64,000 bases of DNA from Citrifermentans bremense R1. Its GTDB lineage: Bacteria; Desulfobacterota; Desulfuromonadia; Geobacterales; Geobacteraceae. Where the stretch lies: NCBI RefSeq assembly GCF_000426865.1, contig NZ_AUGE01000001.1, positions 248,001 through 312,000 on the forward strand, written 5' to 3'. Shown here piece after piece: positions 28,526 through 36,641 of this stretch. Positions within the stretch are counted from its first letter, which is position 1. Each line of letters opens with the position of its first letter. The position numbers and the translations under genes are program-made. Under the pieces are notes generated by a model, which was not told the DNA's origin, ran no database searches, and worked only from the letters and a program-made list of their open reading frames with translations.

Positions 28526-30436
28526 TTAAGCTATGGCCCTTGCCGATTGAGGGGGCGGTTCCGGCACCGGCACGCCGGAGAGCTTGCTTATCGCGTGGAA
28601 CGCCGCCGGGCAGGCCTCGATGCAGGTGCCGCACTTGGTGCACTTCTCCTGGTCGATGACGTGGATGGTCTTCTTGCCACCCTCGATGGCGTTGGCGGGG
28701 CACTTCCTGAGACAGCTGCCGCACCCTTTGCACTTCTCCGGCTCGATGTGGAAGGCGATCAGTTCCTTGCAGGAAAGCGCCGGGCATCTCTTCTCCTTGA
28801 TGTGGGCCTCGTACTCGTGACGGAAGTACTTGAGGGTGGAAAGGACCGGGTTGGGAGCGGTCTTGCCCAGGGCGCAAAGCGCCGCGCCCTGGGTCGCCAT
28901 GGCCATGTTCTCCAGAAGTTCGATGTCCCCTTCCTTACCCTTCCCTTGCGTGATGGCGGTCATCACCTTGAGCATCTGGCGGATACCCTCACGGCAGGGT
29001 ACGCACTTGCCGCAGGACTCGTCGCTCAAAAACTCCAGGAAGTACCGGGCGATGTCGACGAGACAGGTGTCCTCGTCCATGACGATCATGCCGCCGGAAC
29101 CCATCATGGCGCCCATCTTCATCAGCTCGTCGAAGTCGACCTTGACGTCCAGGTATTCCTCGGGAATGCAGCCGCCGGAAGGGCCGCCGGTCTGCACCGC
29201 CTTGAACTTCTTGCCGTTGGGGACCCCGCCGCCGATCTTGAAGATGATGTCCCTGAGCGGCATCCCCATGGGGACCTCGACGAGGCCGGTGTTGTTGACC
29301 TTCCCTACCAGGGAGAAGATCTTGGTCCCCTTGCTGCTCTCGGTCCCGATGGAGCTGAAGTACTCGGCACCCTTGTTGATGATCACCGGGATGTTGGCCC
29401 AGGTCTCCACGTTGTTGATGTTGGTCGGCTTGCCCCAGAGGCCGCGGACTGCCGGGAAAGGGGGCCTCGGCTTGGGCTCGCCGGGCTTTCCTTCCAGCGA
29501 CTGGAGAAGCGAGGTCTCCTCGCCGCAGATGAACGCCCCGGCGCCCCGGTGCACCTTGACGGTGAAGTCGAAACCGGAGCCGAGGATGTTTTTCCCCAGG
29601 AAGCCGTGCTCCTCCGCTTTTTTGATGGCGACGGTCAGGTTGTCTACGGCGAGCGGGTACTCCTGCCGGACGTAGATGTAACCTTCGCTGGCGCCGATGG
29701 CGTAGGCGCCGATCAGGAGCCCTTCCAGGACGGTGAAGGGGTTACCCTCCATGAGTGAGCGGTCCATGTAGGCCCCCGGGTCCCCCTCGTCGCAGTTGAC
29801 CACGACGTACTTCTGGTCCCCCGGCGCGTTGCGGGCGAACTCCCACTTGGTCCCCGAGGGGAAGCCGGCACCGCCGCGCCCTCTGAGCTTCGCCCCCTTG
29901 ACCTCGCCGATCACCTCTTCCGGGGTCATCTGCAGCAGCGCCTTGGCCATGGCCTGATAGCCGCCGACGGCCAGGTAATCCTCCAGGGACTTCGGGTCGA
30001 TCTTGGTGTTGAGGCCGAGGATGAGGCGCTGCTGGTTCTTGTAGAAGGGGATGTCGTGCTCGTGGCTCGACTTGTCACCGGTGTTCGGATCCACGTAGAG
30101 CAGGCGCTCGACCAGCTTCTTCTCCTTGAAGGTATGTGAGACGATCTCGCATACGTCCTCCGGCTTGACCTTCAGGTAGCTGATCCCTTCCGGGTAGACC
30201 ACCACGATGGGGCCCTGCTCGCAGAAGCCGTGGCAGCCGGTCCTCCTGATATCGACCTGATCCTTGAGTCCGTGGCTCTCCAACTCGGCGAGGATCGCGT
30301 CGGCGACCTTCTCGCTCCCCGTGGCATGACAGGCGCTGCCGGAGCAGAGCGTGATGCAGGGCTTCTTGTCATCCCGTTTGGCCAGGATGGCTTTCCTGAA
30401 TGCTTCCAATTCTGCGGGCGATTTTATCCTTGGCAT
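28526..30436 (-). CDS. bamH: Benzoyl-CoA reductase complex subunit BamH (NuoF-like flavoprotein)
   Basis: 636 aa. The N-terminal thioredoxin-like [2Fe-2S] domain has CSGSACHATG and GCHGFCEQGP. The NuoF core has GRGGAGFPSGTKW, CDEGDPGAYMDR and ESCGKCVPCREG, the FMN/NADH-binding and [4Fe-4S] sites. The C-terminus adds two ferredoxin motifs (CKGCGSCLRKCP, CTKCGTCIEACP). It likely exchanges electrons with NAD(H) or ferredoxin in the proposed flavin-based bifurcation. 10 bp after bamG. Confidence 0.94.
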   Translation of the reverse strand: MPRIKSPAELEAFRKAILAKRDDKKPCITLCSGSACHATGSEKVADAILAELESHGLKDQVDIRRTGCHGFCEQGPIVVVYPEGISYLKVKPEDVCEIVSHTFKEKKLVERLLYVDPNTGDKSSHEHDIPFYKNQQRLILGLNTKIDPKSLEDYLAVGGYQAMAKALLQMTPEEVIGEVKGAKLRGRGGAGFPSGTKWEFARNAPGDQKYVVVNCDEGDPGAYMDRSLMEGNPFTVLEGLLIGAYAIGASEGYIYVRQEYPLAVDNLTVAIKKAEEHGFLGKNILGSGFDFTVKVHRGAGAFICGEETSLLQSLEGKPGEPKPRPPFPAVRGLWGKPTNINNVETWANIPVIINKGAEYFSSIGTESSKGTKIFSLVGKVNNTGLVEVPMGMPLRDIIFKIGGGVPNGKKFKAVQTGGPSGGCIPEEYLDVKVDFDELMKMGAMMGSGGMIVMDEDTCLVDIARYFLEFLSDESCGKCVPCREGIRQMLKVMTAITQGKGKEGDIELLENMAMATQGAALCALGKTAPNPVLSTLKYFRHEYEAHIKEKRCPALSCKELIAFHIEPEKCKGCGSCLRKCPANAIEGGKKTIHVIDQEKCTKCGTCIEACPAAFHAISKLSGVPVPEPPPQSARAIA

Positions 30437-30446
30437 AAGAGATCCC

Positions 30447-30905
30447 TTACTCGTAGTTTTTCAGCACTTCCGCCGACTGCGCAGGCGCCACGTTGCCGTG
30501 ATACTCGCCGTCGATCACCATGACCGGTCCCAGCGCGCAGCATCCCAGGCAGTTCACGGTTTCGAGGCTGAACTTGAGTTCCGCGTCGGTCTCGCCGGCC
30601 TTGATCCCGATCGCGTCGGAGATGGTGTCCAGGACCCTCTGCGCGCCACGGACGTGGCAGGCGGTGCCCATGCAGACATGGATCTGGTGGCGCCCCTTGG
30701 GGACCTGGCTGAAGGCCTTGTAGAAGGTGGTGATGTGCTGGATCCGGCTCATCGGCACGTCCAGCCTCTCGCCGACGCGGTCCAGGGCCTGCTTGGGGAG
30801 CCAGTTGTGCTCGCTCTGGATGTCCAAAAGGATCTGGATCAGCGAGCTCTGCTCGGCGTTATGCTTGTCTATGATGTTGTCTATCTTCGAGATATCCATG
30901 CACAT
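30447..30905 (-). CDS. bamG: Benzoyl-CoA reductase complex subunit BamG (NuoE-like)
   Basis: 152 aa from the ATG at 30905 (MCMDISKIDNIIDK), which follows AGAAGGA; an in-frame TTG at 30947 is less convincing. Thioredoxin-like [2Fe-2S] domain with cysteines in CMGTACHVRG and NCLGCCALGP, as in the 24-kDa subunit of complex I. It partners BamH. The gap to bamF is 130 bp and holds a REP-like copy. Confidence 0.92.
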   Translation of the reverse strand: MCMDISKIDNIIDKHNAEQSSLIQILLDIQSEHNWLPKQALDRVGERLDVPMSRIQHITTFYKAFSQVPKGRHQIHVCMGTACHVRGAQRVLDTISDAIGIKAGETDAELKFSLETVNCLGCCALGPVMVIDGEYHGNVAPAQSAEVLKNYE

Positions 30906-30991
30906 GGTGGCCGTCCTTCTTATAGGGGTTAGCTTTTCCTCTACCAAAATCCTTCAGCTATCGGGGTTGGGTTGCAGGGAGGGGCAGGGAA

Positions 30992-31018
30992 GGGGACAGG
31001 CACCTTCGGAGCCAGTCC
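30992..31018. repeat. REP-like palindrome, copy 6 (degenerate)
   Basis: GGGGACAGGCACCTTCGGAG followed by CCAGTCC. Lies between bamF and bamG inside the bamB-I operon, the only copy within that operon. Confidence 0.75.
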
Positions 31019-31035
31019 TCCTCCCCCTTTCTCGT

Positions 31036-31803
31036 TTAAGCCAGCGCGTACGCGTTCAACCCCTCGTCGTACTTGACCAGCCCTTTCCTGCTCGATGTCT
31101 TGATGTGCCTGTTGACGTCGGCCGCGGAGAGGTTCAGCGCCGAGGCGATCTCGGCTGTTGAAAGCGGCTTCTCCTTTAAAAGGAGCGTCATCTGGCTCAC
31201 CGCCAGGTTGTCCGTCACCAGGTTGTCGAAGAGCGACTCCAGCTCCGCGCTTGCGAAATAGGCGTCGTACTCCTCCTCGGTCTTGAAGCGCTCCCTGATC
31301 CTCTCCCTCTCCACCAGCTTCACGAAGGGGACCAGGTTGTAGGCCGCTTCCATCCTGAGCTTCAGGGAGCGCTCGTCTATCCCCTCCCCCTTGCCCAGCG
31401 CGCCCAGCTCTTTCAGCCTCTTGCCGAACTCGTTCATCACCTCGGCGTAGCGCATCCCCTCGGAGGCCGAGATCCATTCAAGCCTCAGGCGGTCGGGGTT
31501 GATGCCGATTCTTTGCAGCATCTTCTTTGCGATATGCACGTTCTTCAGTACGTCGTAGTTACCCTCGGTGACGTAGTGGCATTCGCCGGGCCAGCATCCC
31601 CCGATGAACACCCCGTCGGCGCCTTGTTTGAATGCCCGGAGGATGAAAGCCAGGTCCACCCTGCCGGTGCACATTACCCTTATGATCTTCGTCTCTGTCG
31701 TATATTGCAGTCTGGAAACTCCAGCCAGGTCGGCAGCGCCGTACGCTCACCAAGTGCACAGGAAACCGACGACCCTGGGCTTATGTTCTATTCCGGTTGT
31801 CAT
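31036..31803 (-). CDS. bamF: Benzoyl-CoA reductase complex subunit BamF (MvhD-like selenoprotein; UGA codon 19 read as selenocysteine)
   Basis: 255 aa if the in-frame TGA at 31747-31749 is read as selenocysteine. From the ATG at 31803, behind AAAGGAGGTAG, the frame gives MTTGIEHKPRVVGFLCTW-U-AYGAADLAGVSRLQY and then IIRVMCTGRVDLAF. The UGA falls where MvhD proteins have the second Cys of CxWC. Without recoding only a truncated protein starting at MCTGRVD would remain, with no ribosome site. BamF is a known selenoprotein in G. metallireducens. It links the HdrA-like BamE to other modules. The C-terminal ~130 residues carry a winged-helix-like extension (STAEIASALNLSAADVNRHI). Confidence 0.93.
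31712..31724 (-). promoter_or_regulatory. Possible bacterial SECIS hairpin in bamF
   Basis: Beginning 22 nt after the UGA, CTGGA-GTT-TCCAG can form a 5-bp stem with a GUU loop. Bacterial SECIS elements lie just 3' of the UGA and show a G-U in the apical loop, so place and loop fit. The stem is short and I could not extend it confidently. Confidence 0.4.
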
Positions 31804-31840
31804 TGTCTACCTCCTTTCCAGGCATCTCTCCTGGCTTTGT

Positions 31841-34800
31841 TTAGTGAAGCGCTGCGTCGATCTGGGCGAATATGGCGTCGTCGGTGTAGTGCTTCAGGTA
31901 GATCGCCTGGGTCGGGCACTTGGCGTTGCACAGGCCGTCCCCTTTGCAAAGGATCGGTTCCACATGGGCCTTTTTCCCCTTAGGGGTGTCCACGAAGCTG
32001 ATCGCCCCGTACTTGCAGGCGGTGATGCAGGCCCCGCAGGATACGCAGTTATTCTCGTTCACGTCGCAGACCGAACCGGATGCGGTGACCGTCTCCCTTG
32101 AGAGGATCCCCACGGCGCGCCCGGCGGCCCCGTAGGCCTGGCTGATGGTCTCGGTCAGGTGCTTCGGGTAGTGGGCCGTGCCGCAGAGGAAGACGCCGTC
32201 CGCGCTGAAGTCCACCGGCCGCAGTTTCACGTGGGCCTCCTGGAAGAAGCCGTCCGGGTTGTTGGAGACCTTGAAGAGTTTCCCCGCCTCCTGGCTCGCC
32301 TCGGACGGTATCACCGCCGCGGCGAGCACCACGAGGTCCGCCTCAAGCTCCATCACCTGCCCCAGGACCGGGTCGGGCACGGTGACCTTGAAGCCCGCCC
32401 CTTGCGCCTCGACCACCGGCTTCTTGTCAGCCTCGTAGCGGATGAACTTCACGTTCTGGTTCGCCGCCTCCCGGTAGTAGACCTCTTTCAGGCCGTAGGT
32501 GCGCATGTCGCGGAAGATCACCTGGACCTCGATCTCGGGGTTGATTTTTTTCAGCTTCAGCGCGTTCTTGATGGCCTGGCTGCAGCAGACCCGGCTGCAG
32601 TAGTTTCGGTCGGTCTGCCGGCAACCCACGCACTGGATCATCACCACGCTCTGGGCCGCCTTCACCCTTTCACTCTCCGCGACGATCTCCCCTTCCAGCT
32701 CCAGCTGGGTCAGCACGTTCTCGTTTTCGCCGTAGAGGTACTCGGTCGGCTTGTACTCGGCGGCGCCGGTGGCGAGAAGCGATACCCCGTGCTTCACCTC
32801 GCGCACCCTCCCCTGGCTCTCGACCTGGGTGGTGAAGTTACCCACGTACCCGGAGACGTCCAGGATGGTGGAGTCGGTCCAGACGTGGATCGACGGGTGG
32901 CGGTACACCTTCTTGACCAGGTCCTCCAGGAAGGGCTGGATCTCGGTCCCCTCCAGGGTGTAGTGGAGCCTTCTCGCCAAACCGCCCAGGTCGTTGTCCT
33001 TCTCGACGAGGTAGATCTCGAAACCCTGCTCCGCCATGTTGAGCGCCGCGGTCATGCCGGCGACGCCCCCGCCCACGACGAGCGCGGTGTGGTCCACCGG
33101 TAGCTGGAATTCCTGCAGGGGCTCCAGGTGCGCGGCGCGGGCCACCGCCATCCTGACGATCTCCTTCGCCTTCTCGGTCGCGTTCTCCTTCTCGCGGGAG
33201 TGGACCCAGGAGCAGTGCTCGCGGATGTTGGCGAACTCGAAGAAGTACTGGTTCAACCCGGCCTCGCGGCAGGTGTCCCTGAAGAGCGGTTCGTGGGTCC
33301 TCGGTGTGCAGGCCGCCAGCACCACGCGGTTCAGGCCCTTTGCCACGATGGCGTCCGAGATCTGCTTCGCGTTTTCGGTGGAGCAGGCAAAGAGGTTCTC
33401 GCCGGCCCAGGAGACGTTCGGGAGCGTTGCCGCGTACTCGATCACCTCGGGGATGTTGACCACGCGGCCGATGTTGGCGCCGCAGTAGCAGACCACCACC
33501 CCGATCTTCAGCTCCTCCTTGGAGACGTCCTTCTCGTCGGGGTAGACCCTCTCCCGCTCCAGCTTGTGGCGGCGGTGGGAGAGAAGCTGCCCCACCAGGG
33601 CGTCGGCGCCGCTGGCGGTGAGGACCGATTCGGGGATGTCCAGCGGGCCCTGGAAGGCGCCGGAGACGAAGATCCCTTTCCTGGAGGTCTCGATCGGGTT
33701 GTAGGGGTTGTTCTTGCAGAACTTCTGGTCGGTCAGCTCGATGCCGAACTTGGAGGCCAGCGCCTCCACGTCCTTCGGGGGGTTGAGGCCCACCGAGAGG
33801 ACCACCATGTCGAATTCCTCCTCCTTGACCCCCTGGTCGACGGTGGAGTAGCGGATGGTGACGTTCTTGGAGCTCTCGATCTCCCTACCCACCGTGACGT
33901 AGCTTCGGATGAAGCGGACGTCCGGGAGCTTCTCGGCTCTCTGGTGGAACCTCTCGAAGTCTTTGCCGTAGGCGCGGACGTCGTTGTGGAAGATGGTCGC
34001 CTCAAGGGTCGGGCTGTGGTCCTTGGCGAGGATCACCTGCTTTTGCGAATAGGCGCAGCAGACGGCCGAGCAGTAGTTGTTGCCGCCGGGGGTCACCTGG
34101 CGGGAGCCGACGCACTGGATCCAGGCGATCTTGTGCGGGTGCTTCTTGTCCGAGGGGCGGAGCACCTCACCCTCGTAGGGGCCGGTGGCGCAGAGGATGC
34201 GCTCGAAGTCGAGGCTCGTCACCACGTTCTGCATCTTGCCGTAGCCGAAATCGGTCCTGAGCTTCGGGTCGAAGGTGGAGTAGCCGGGGGAGAGGAGGAT
34301 GGCGCCCACCTCGATCTGGAAGGTCTCCGGCTTCTGGTGCAGGTCTATCGCGTTGGTCTTGCAGGCGCCGACGCAGATCTGGCACTTCCCTTCCTTGAGA
34401 TACAGGCAGGTCTCCGGGTCGACGTAGGTGACCAGCGGCACCGCCTGGGAGAAGTAGATGTGGACCGCCTTGTTCTCGGAGAGGTTCTGGTTGAACGGGT
34501 CCGGGATCTTGACCGGACAGTAGTCTACGCAGATGTTGCACCCGGTGCACTTCTCCTCCGAGATGTACCTCGGTTTCTTGGTGAGGGTCACCTTGAAGTC
34601 GCCGGCCTCCCCTTCCACCCGATCCACCTCGGTGTAGGTGATGATCTCGATGTTTGGGTTTCGGGAGCACTCGATGAACTTCGGGCTCTCGATGCACATG
34701 GAGCAGTCGTTGGTGGGGAAGGTCTTGTCCAGCTGGGACATCTTCCCTCCCAGGGCGGGAGACTTGTCCACCAGGAAGACCCTGAACCCGGAATTGGCGA

Positions 34801-34879
34801 GATCCAGCGCGGCCTGAATACCGCTGATCCCTCCACCGACAATGAGTACGTCACCAATATTTCTCTCTGCGGTATTCAT
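31841..34879 (-). CDS. bamE: Benzoyl-CoA reductase complex subunit BamE (tandem HdrA-like flavoprotein)
   Basis: 1012 aa from the ATG at 34879 (MNTAERNIGD). Two HdrA modules in tandem, each with a dinucleotide fold (DVLIVGGGISGIQAALDLA; ALVVGGGVAGMTAALNMA) and HdrA cysteine motifs (IQCVGSRQ, IQCVGCRQ). Ferredoxin motifs occur near residue 105 (CTGCNICVDYCP) and at the C-terminus (CVSCGACITACK, GLCNAKCP). HdrA is the electron-bifurcating flavin subunit in methanogens; a fused pair implies two flavins per chain. RBS AAGGA. 37 bp before bamF. Confidence 0.94.
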   Translation of the reverse strand: MNTAERNIGDVLIVGGGISGIQAALDLANSGFRVFLVDKSPALGGKMSQLDKTFPTNDCSMCIESPKFIECSRNPNIEIITYTEVDRVEGEAGDFKVTLTKKPRYISEEKCTGCNICVDYCPVKIPDPFNQNLSENKAVHIYFSQAVPLVTYVDPETCLYLKEGKCQICVGACKTNAIDLHQKPETFQIEVGAILLSPGYSTFDPKLRTDFGYGKMQNVVTSLDFERILCATGPYEGEVLRPSDKKHPHKIAWIQCVGSRQVTPGGNNYCSAVCCAYSQKQVILAKDHSPTLEATIFHNDVRAYGKDFERFHQRAEKLPDVRFIRSYVTVGREIESSKNVTIRYSTVDQGVKEEEFDMVVLSVGLNPPKDVEALASKFGIELTDQKFCKNNPYNPIETSRKGIFVSGAFQGPLDIPESVLTASGADALVGQLLSHRRHKLERERVYPDEKDVSKEELKIGVVVCYCGANIGRVVNIPEVIEYAATLPNVSWAGENLFACSTENAKQISDAIVAKGLNRVVLAACTPRTHEPLFRDTCREAGLNQYFFEFANIREHCSWVHSREKENATEKAKEIVRMAVARAAHLEPLQEFQLPVDHTALVVGGGVAGMTAALNMAEQGFEIYLVEKDNDLGGLARRLHYTLEGTEIQPFLEDLVKKVYRHPSIHVWTDSTILDVSGYVGNFTTQVESQGRVREVKHGVSLLATGAAEYKPTEYLYGENENVLTQLELEGEIVAESERVKAAQSVVMIQCVGCRQTDRNYCSRVCCSQAIKNALKLKKINPEIEVQVIFRDMRTYGLKEVYYREAANQNVKFIRYEADKKPVVEAQGAGFKVTVPDPVLGQVMELEADLVVLAAAVIPSEASQEAGKLFKVSNNPDGFFQEAHVKLRPVDFSADGVFLCGTAHYPKHLTETISQAYGAAGRAVGILSRETVTASGSVCDVNENNCVSCGACITACKYGAISFVDTPKGKKAHVEPILCKGDGLCNAKCPTQAIYLKHYTDDAIFAQIDAALH

Positions 34880-34925
34880 AGAAGTTTTCCTTCGACTAGA
34901 GTTCGTTGCGTGCAAGTGACGGTGG

Positions 34926-36077
34926 TCAGATCACCTCGGCGATGATCTCGGTCAGGTCCTTCACCTCCACCTTCTCGTGATCGGCCAGGTCGAGGCTCGA
35001 GTCGGTGAAGTTGGTGATGCAGTAGGGGCAGGAGGTGGCCAGCACCTCGGCCCCGGCGTTTACCGCCTGCCTGAGCCTCAGGTCGGCGAAGCGCTCCTCC
35101 TTCGGGGTCTCCATCCAGATCCTGCCGCCGCCACCGCCGCAGCAAAGGGCAGATTCGCGGTTGTCGGCCATCTCGGTGAATTCGAGGCCGGGGACCTTCT
35201 TGAGCACGTTCCTCGGTTCGTCGTAGACGCCGTTGTGGCGCCCGAGATAGCAGGGGTCGTGATAGGTGACCTTCTTGGCGAACTCCCCCTTGATGGTGAG
35301 CCTCCCCTCGTCGATGAGTTGCTCGATCAGCTGGGAGATGAAGACCACCTCGAAGTTCACCATGAACTCGGGGTACTCGTTCTTGAAGGTGTGGTAGCAA
35401 TGGGGCGAGGAGACGATCACCTTCTTCACGCCGTGGTCGATGAAGTTCCTGATGTTCTCCTTGGCGAGTTTCCTGAAGAGCTCCTCGTTGCCGGTTTTTC
35501 TGATGCTTTCCCCGCAGCAGGTTTCCTTGTTGCCGAGGATGCCGAACTTCACCCCCGCCTTGTTGAGGATGGTCGCGGTGGCCTGAGCCACCCTCCTCAT
35601 CCTGGGGTCGTAGCTTAAGTAGCAGCCGGTGAAGTAGAGGGCTTCCATCCCCTCCTCGTACTGCTTCACCGGGAGCTCCTTGGCCCAGTCGCCCCTTTTG
35701 GCGCGCTCGCCGCCGATGGAGTTACCCTCGCTGGTCAGGCTCGCCACCACGTTCCTGATGGTGCTTACGTGGCCGGGGTAGACGTCGTATTCCGCCCCCA
35801 TGGTCCTCAGGGCGATCCCCGCCTCTATCTGGTTCACACCCCTGGGGCAGCGGCTGGGACAGGTGCCGCAGGTGCTGCAGCGCCAGATCTCTTCCTGCTC
35901 GATCTCGGTGAGGCCGAAGACCCCCTGCCTGACCACCTTGCGCATGCTGAACTGACGTACCCGGTTCCAGGGGCAGACCGAGTCGCAAAGACCGCACTGG
36001 TAGCAGTATTTGAGCGAATCGCCCCCCTTTTCCTTGATGACATCGATTATCTCTTTGAATGGAGTCACGGTTTCCAC
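34926..36077 (-). CDS. bamD: Benzoyl-CoA reductase complex subunit BamD (HdrD/HdrB-like CCG protein)
   Basis: 383 aa with a GTG start at 36077 behind AAAGGACG. Two [4Fe-4S] motifs (CYQCGLCDSVCP, CSTCGTCPSRCP) and two CCG domains (YFTGCYLSYD with CCGESIRK, and HDPCYLGRHNGVYDEP with CCGGGGGRIW and CPYCITNF). The CCG cysteines bind noncubane clusters in heterodisulfide reductase. It probably carries electrons between BamE and BamBC. Confidence 0.93.
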   Translation of the reverse strand: METVTPFKEIIDVIKEKGGDSLKYCYQCGLCDSVCPWNRVRQFSMRKVVRQGVFGLTEIEQEEIWRCSTCGTCPSRCPRGVNQIEAGIALRTMGAEYDVYPGHVSTIRNVVASLTSEGNSIGGERAKRGDWAKELPVKQYEEGMEALYFTGCYLSYDPRMRRVAQATATILNKAGVKFGILGNKETCCGESIRKTGNEELFRKLAKENIRNFIDHGVKKVIVSSPHCYHTFKNEYPEFMVNFEVVFISQLIEQLIDEGRLTIKGEFAKKVTYHDPCYLGRHNGVYDEPRNVLKKVPGLEFTEMADNRESALCCGGGGGRIWMETPKEERFADLRLRQAVNAGAEVLATSCPYCITNFTDSSLDLADHEKVEVKDLTEIIAEVI

Positions 36078-36107
36078 GATAGCACCCGTCCTTTGTTGTT
36101 AGCGTCG

Positions 36108-36641
36108 TTAGCCTTTGGTGATCTGGCCCACCGTATCGAGGAGCTTCTCGGTCCCGAACCTCTTCATCAGGGACTGGAGACCGATCTCCAGCTCCTGGTT
36201 CTTCATGTCGTCGGCCGGCTCCTCGATCTCGCGCTCGGTAACCGACAGGGCTCCGACCAGGCACCACTTGACGCAGAGCGGTTCCGGCTCGCCGTCGCAG
36301 AGGTCGCACTTAAGCGGCAAGCCCGAGTCCGGCTCACGGAAGAGGTCGCGCGAGGGGCAGGAGGTGCGGCAGAAACCGCACTCGTCATACTCCTTGCCGT
36401 CGATGATGAACTTGTCGCGCCCCATGCACTCGCTTTCGGTGTAGTCGCCGGCGTAGAGCGGGATGTAGATGTCGCGAAGCGGGTCGCGCACCACGCGGAC
36501 CCTGGAGCGGGCCGGGTTATTGCTGCTGTAGGGGGGCATGGCGTGGAAGGAGGAGCAGATGACCTCGCAGGCCCGGCAGCCGTTGCACTTGTCGGCGTCG
36601 ATATTTATCGTTTTGATGGTTCTTTTCTTGGTTTCGCTCAC
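36108..36641 (-). CDS. bamC: Benzoyl-CoA reductase subunit BamC (polyferredoxin-like electron transfer protein)
   Basis: 177 aa; GTG start at 36641 overlapping the bamB stop (GTGA), preceded by GGAGGGG. Cysteine clusters CNGCRACEVICS, CGFCRTSCPSRDLF, CDLCDG and CVKWC suggest three to four [4Fe-4S] clusters, as in AOR-associated ferredoxin subunits. It forms the BamBC core with the tungsten subunit. Confidence 0.93.
   Translation of the reverse strand: MSETKKRTIKTINIDADKCNGCRACEVICSSFHAMPPYSSNNPARSRVRVVRDPLRDIYIPLYAGDYTESECMGRDKFIIDGKEYDECGFCRTSCPSRDLFREPDSGLPLKCDLCDGEPEPLCVKWCLVGALSVTEREIEEPADDMKNQELEIGLQSLMKRFGTEKLLDTVGQITKG

Noticed and set aside
30899-30947. Longer bamG from a TTG at 30947
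   Set aside because: The ATG at 30905 has AAGGA at suitable distance, and the extra 14 residues are not expected in NuoE-like proteins.
31036-31674. bamF as a 212-aa gene starting after the UGA
   Set aside because: MvhD similarity continues upstream through the UGA, and only the ATG at 31803 has a strong ribosome binding site.
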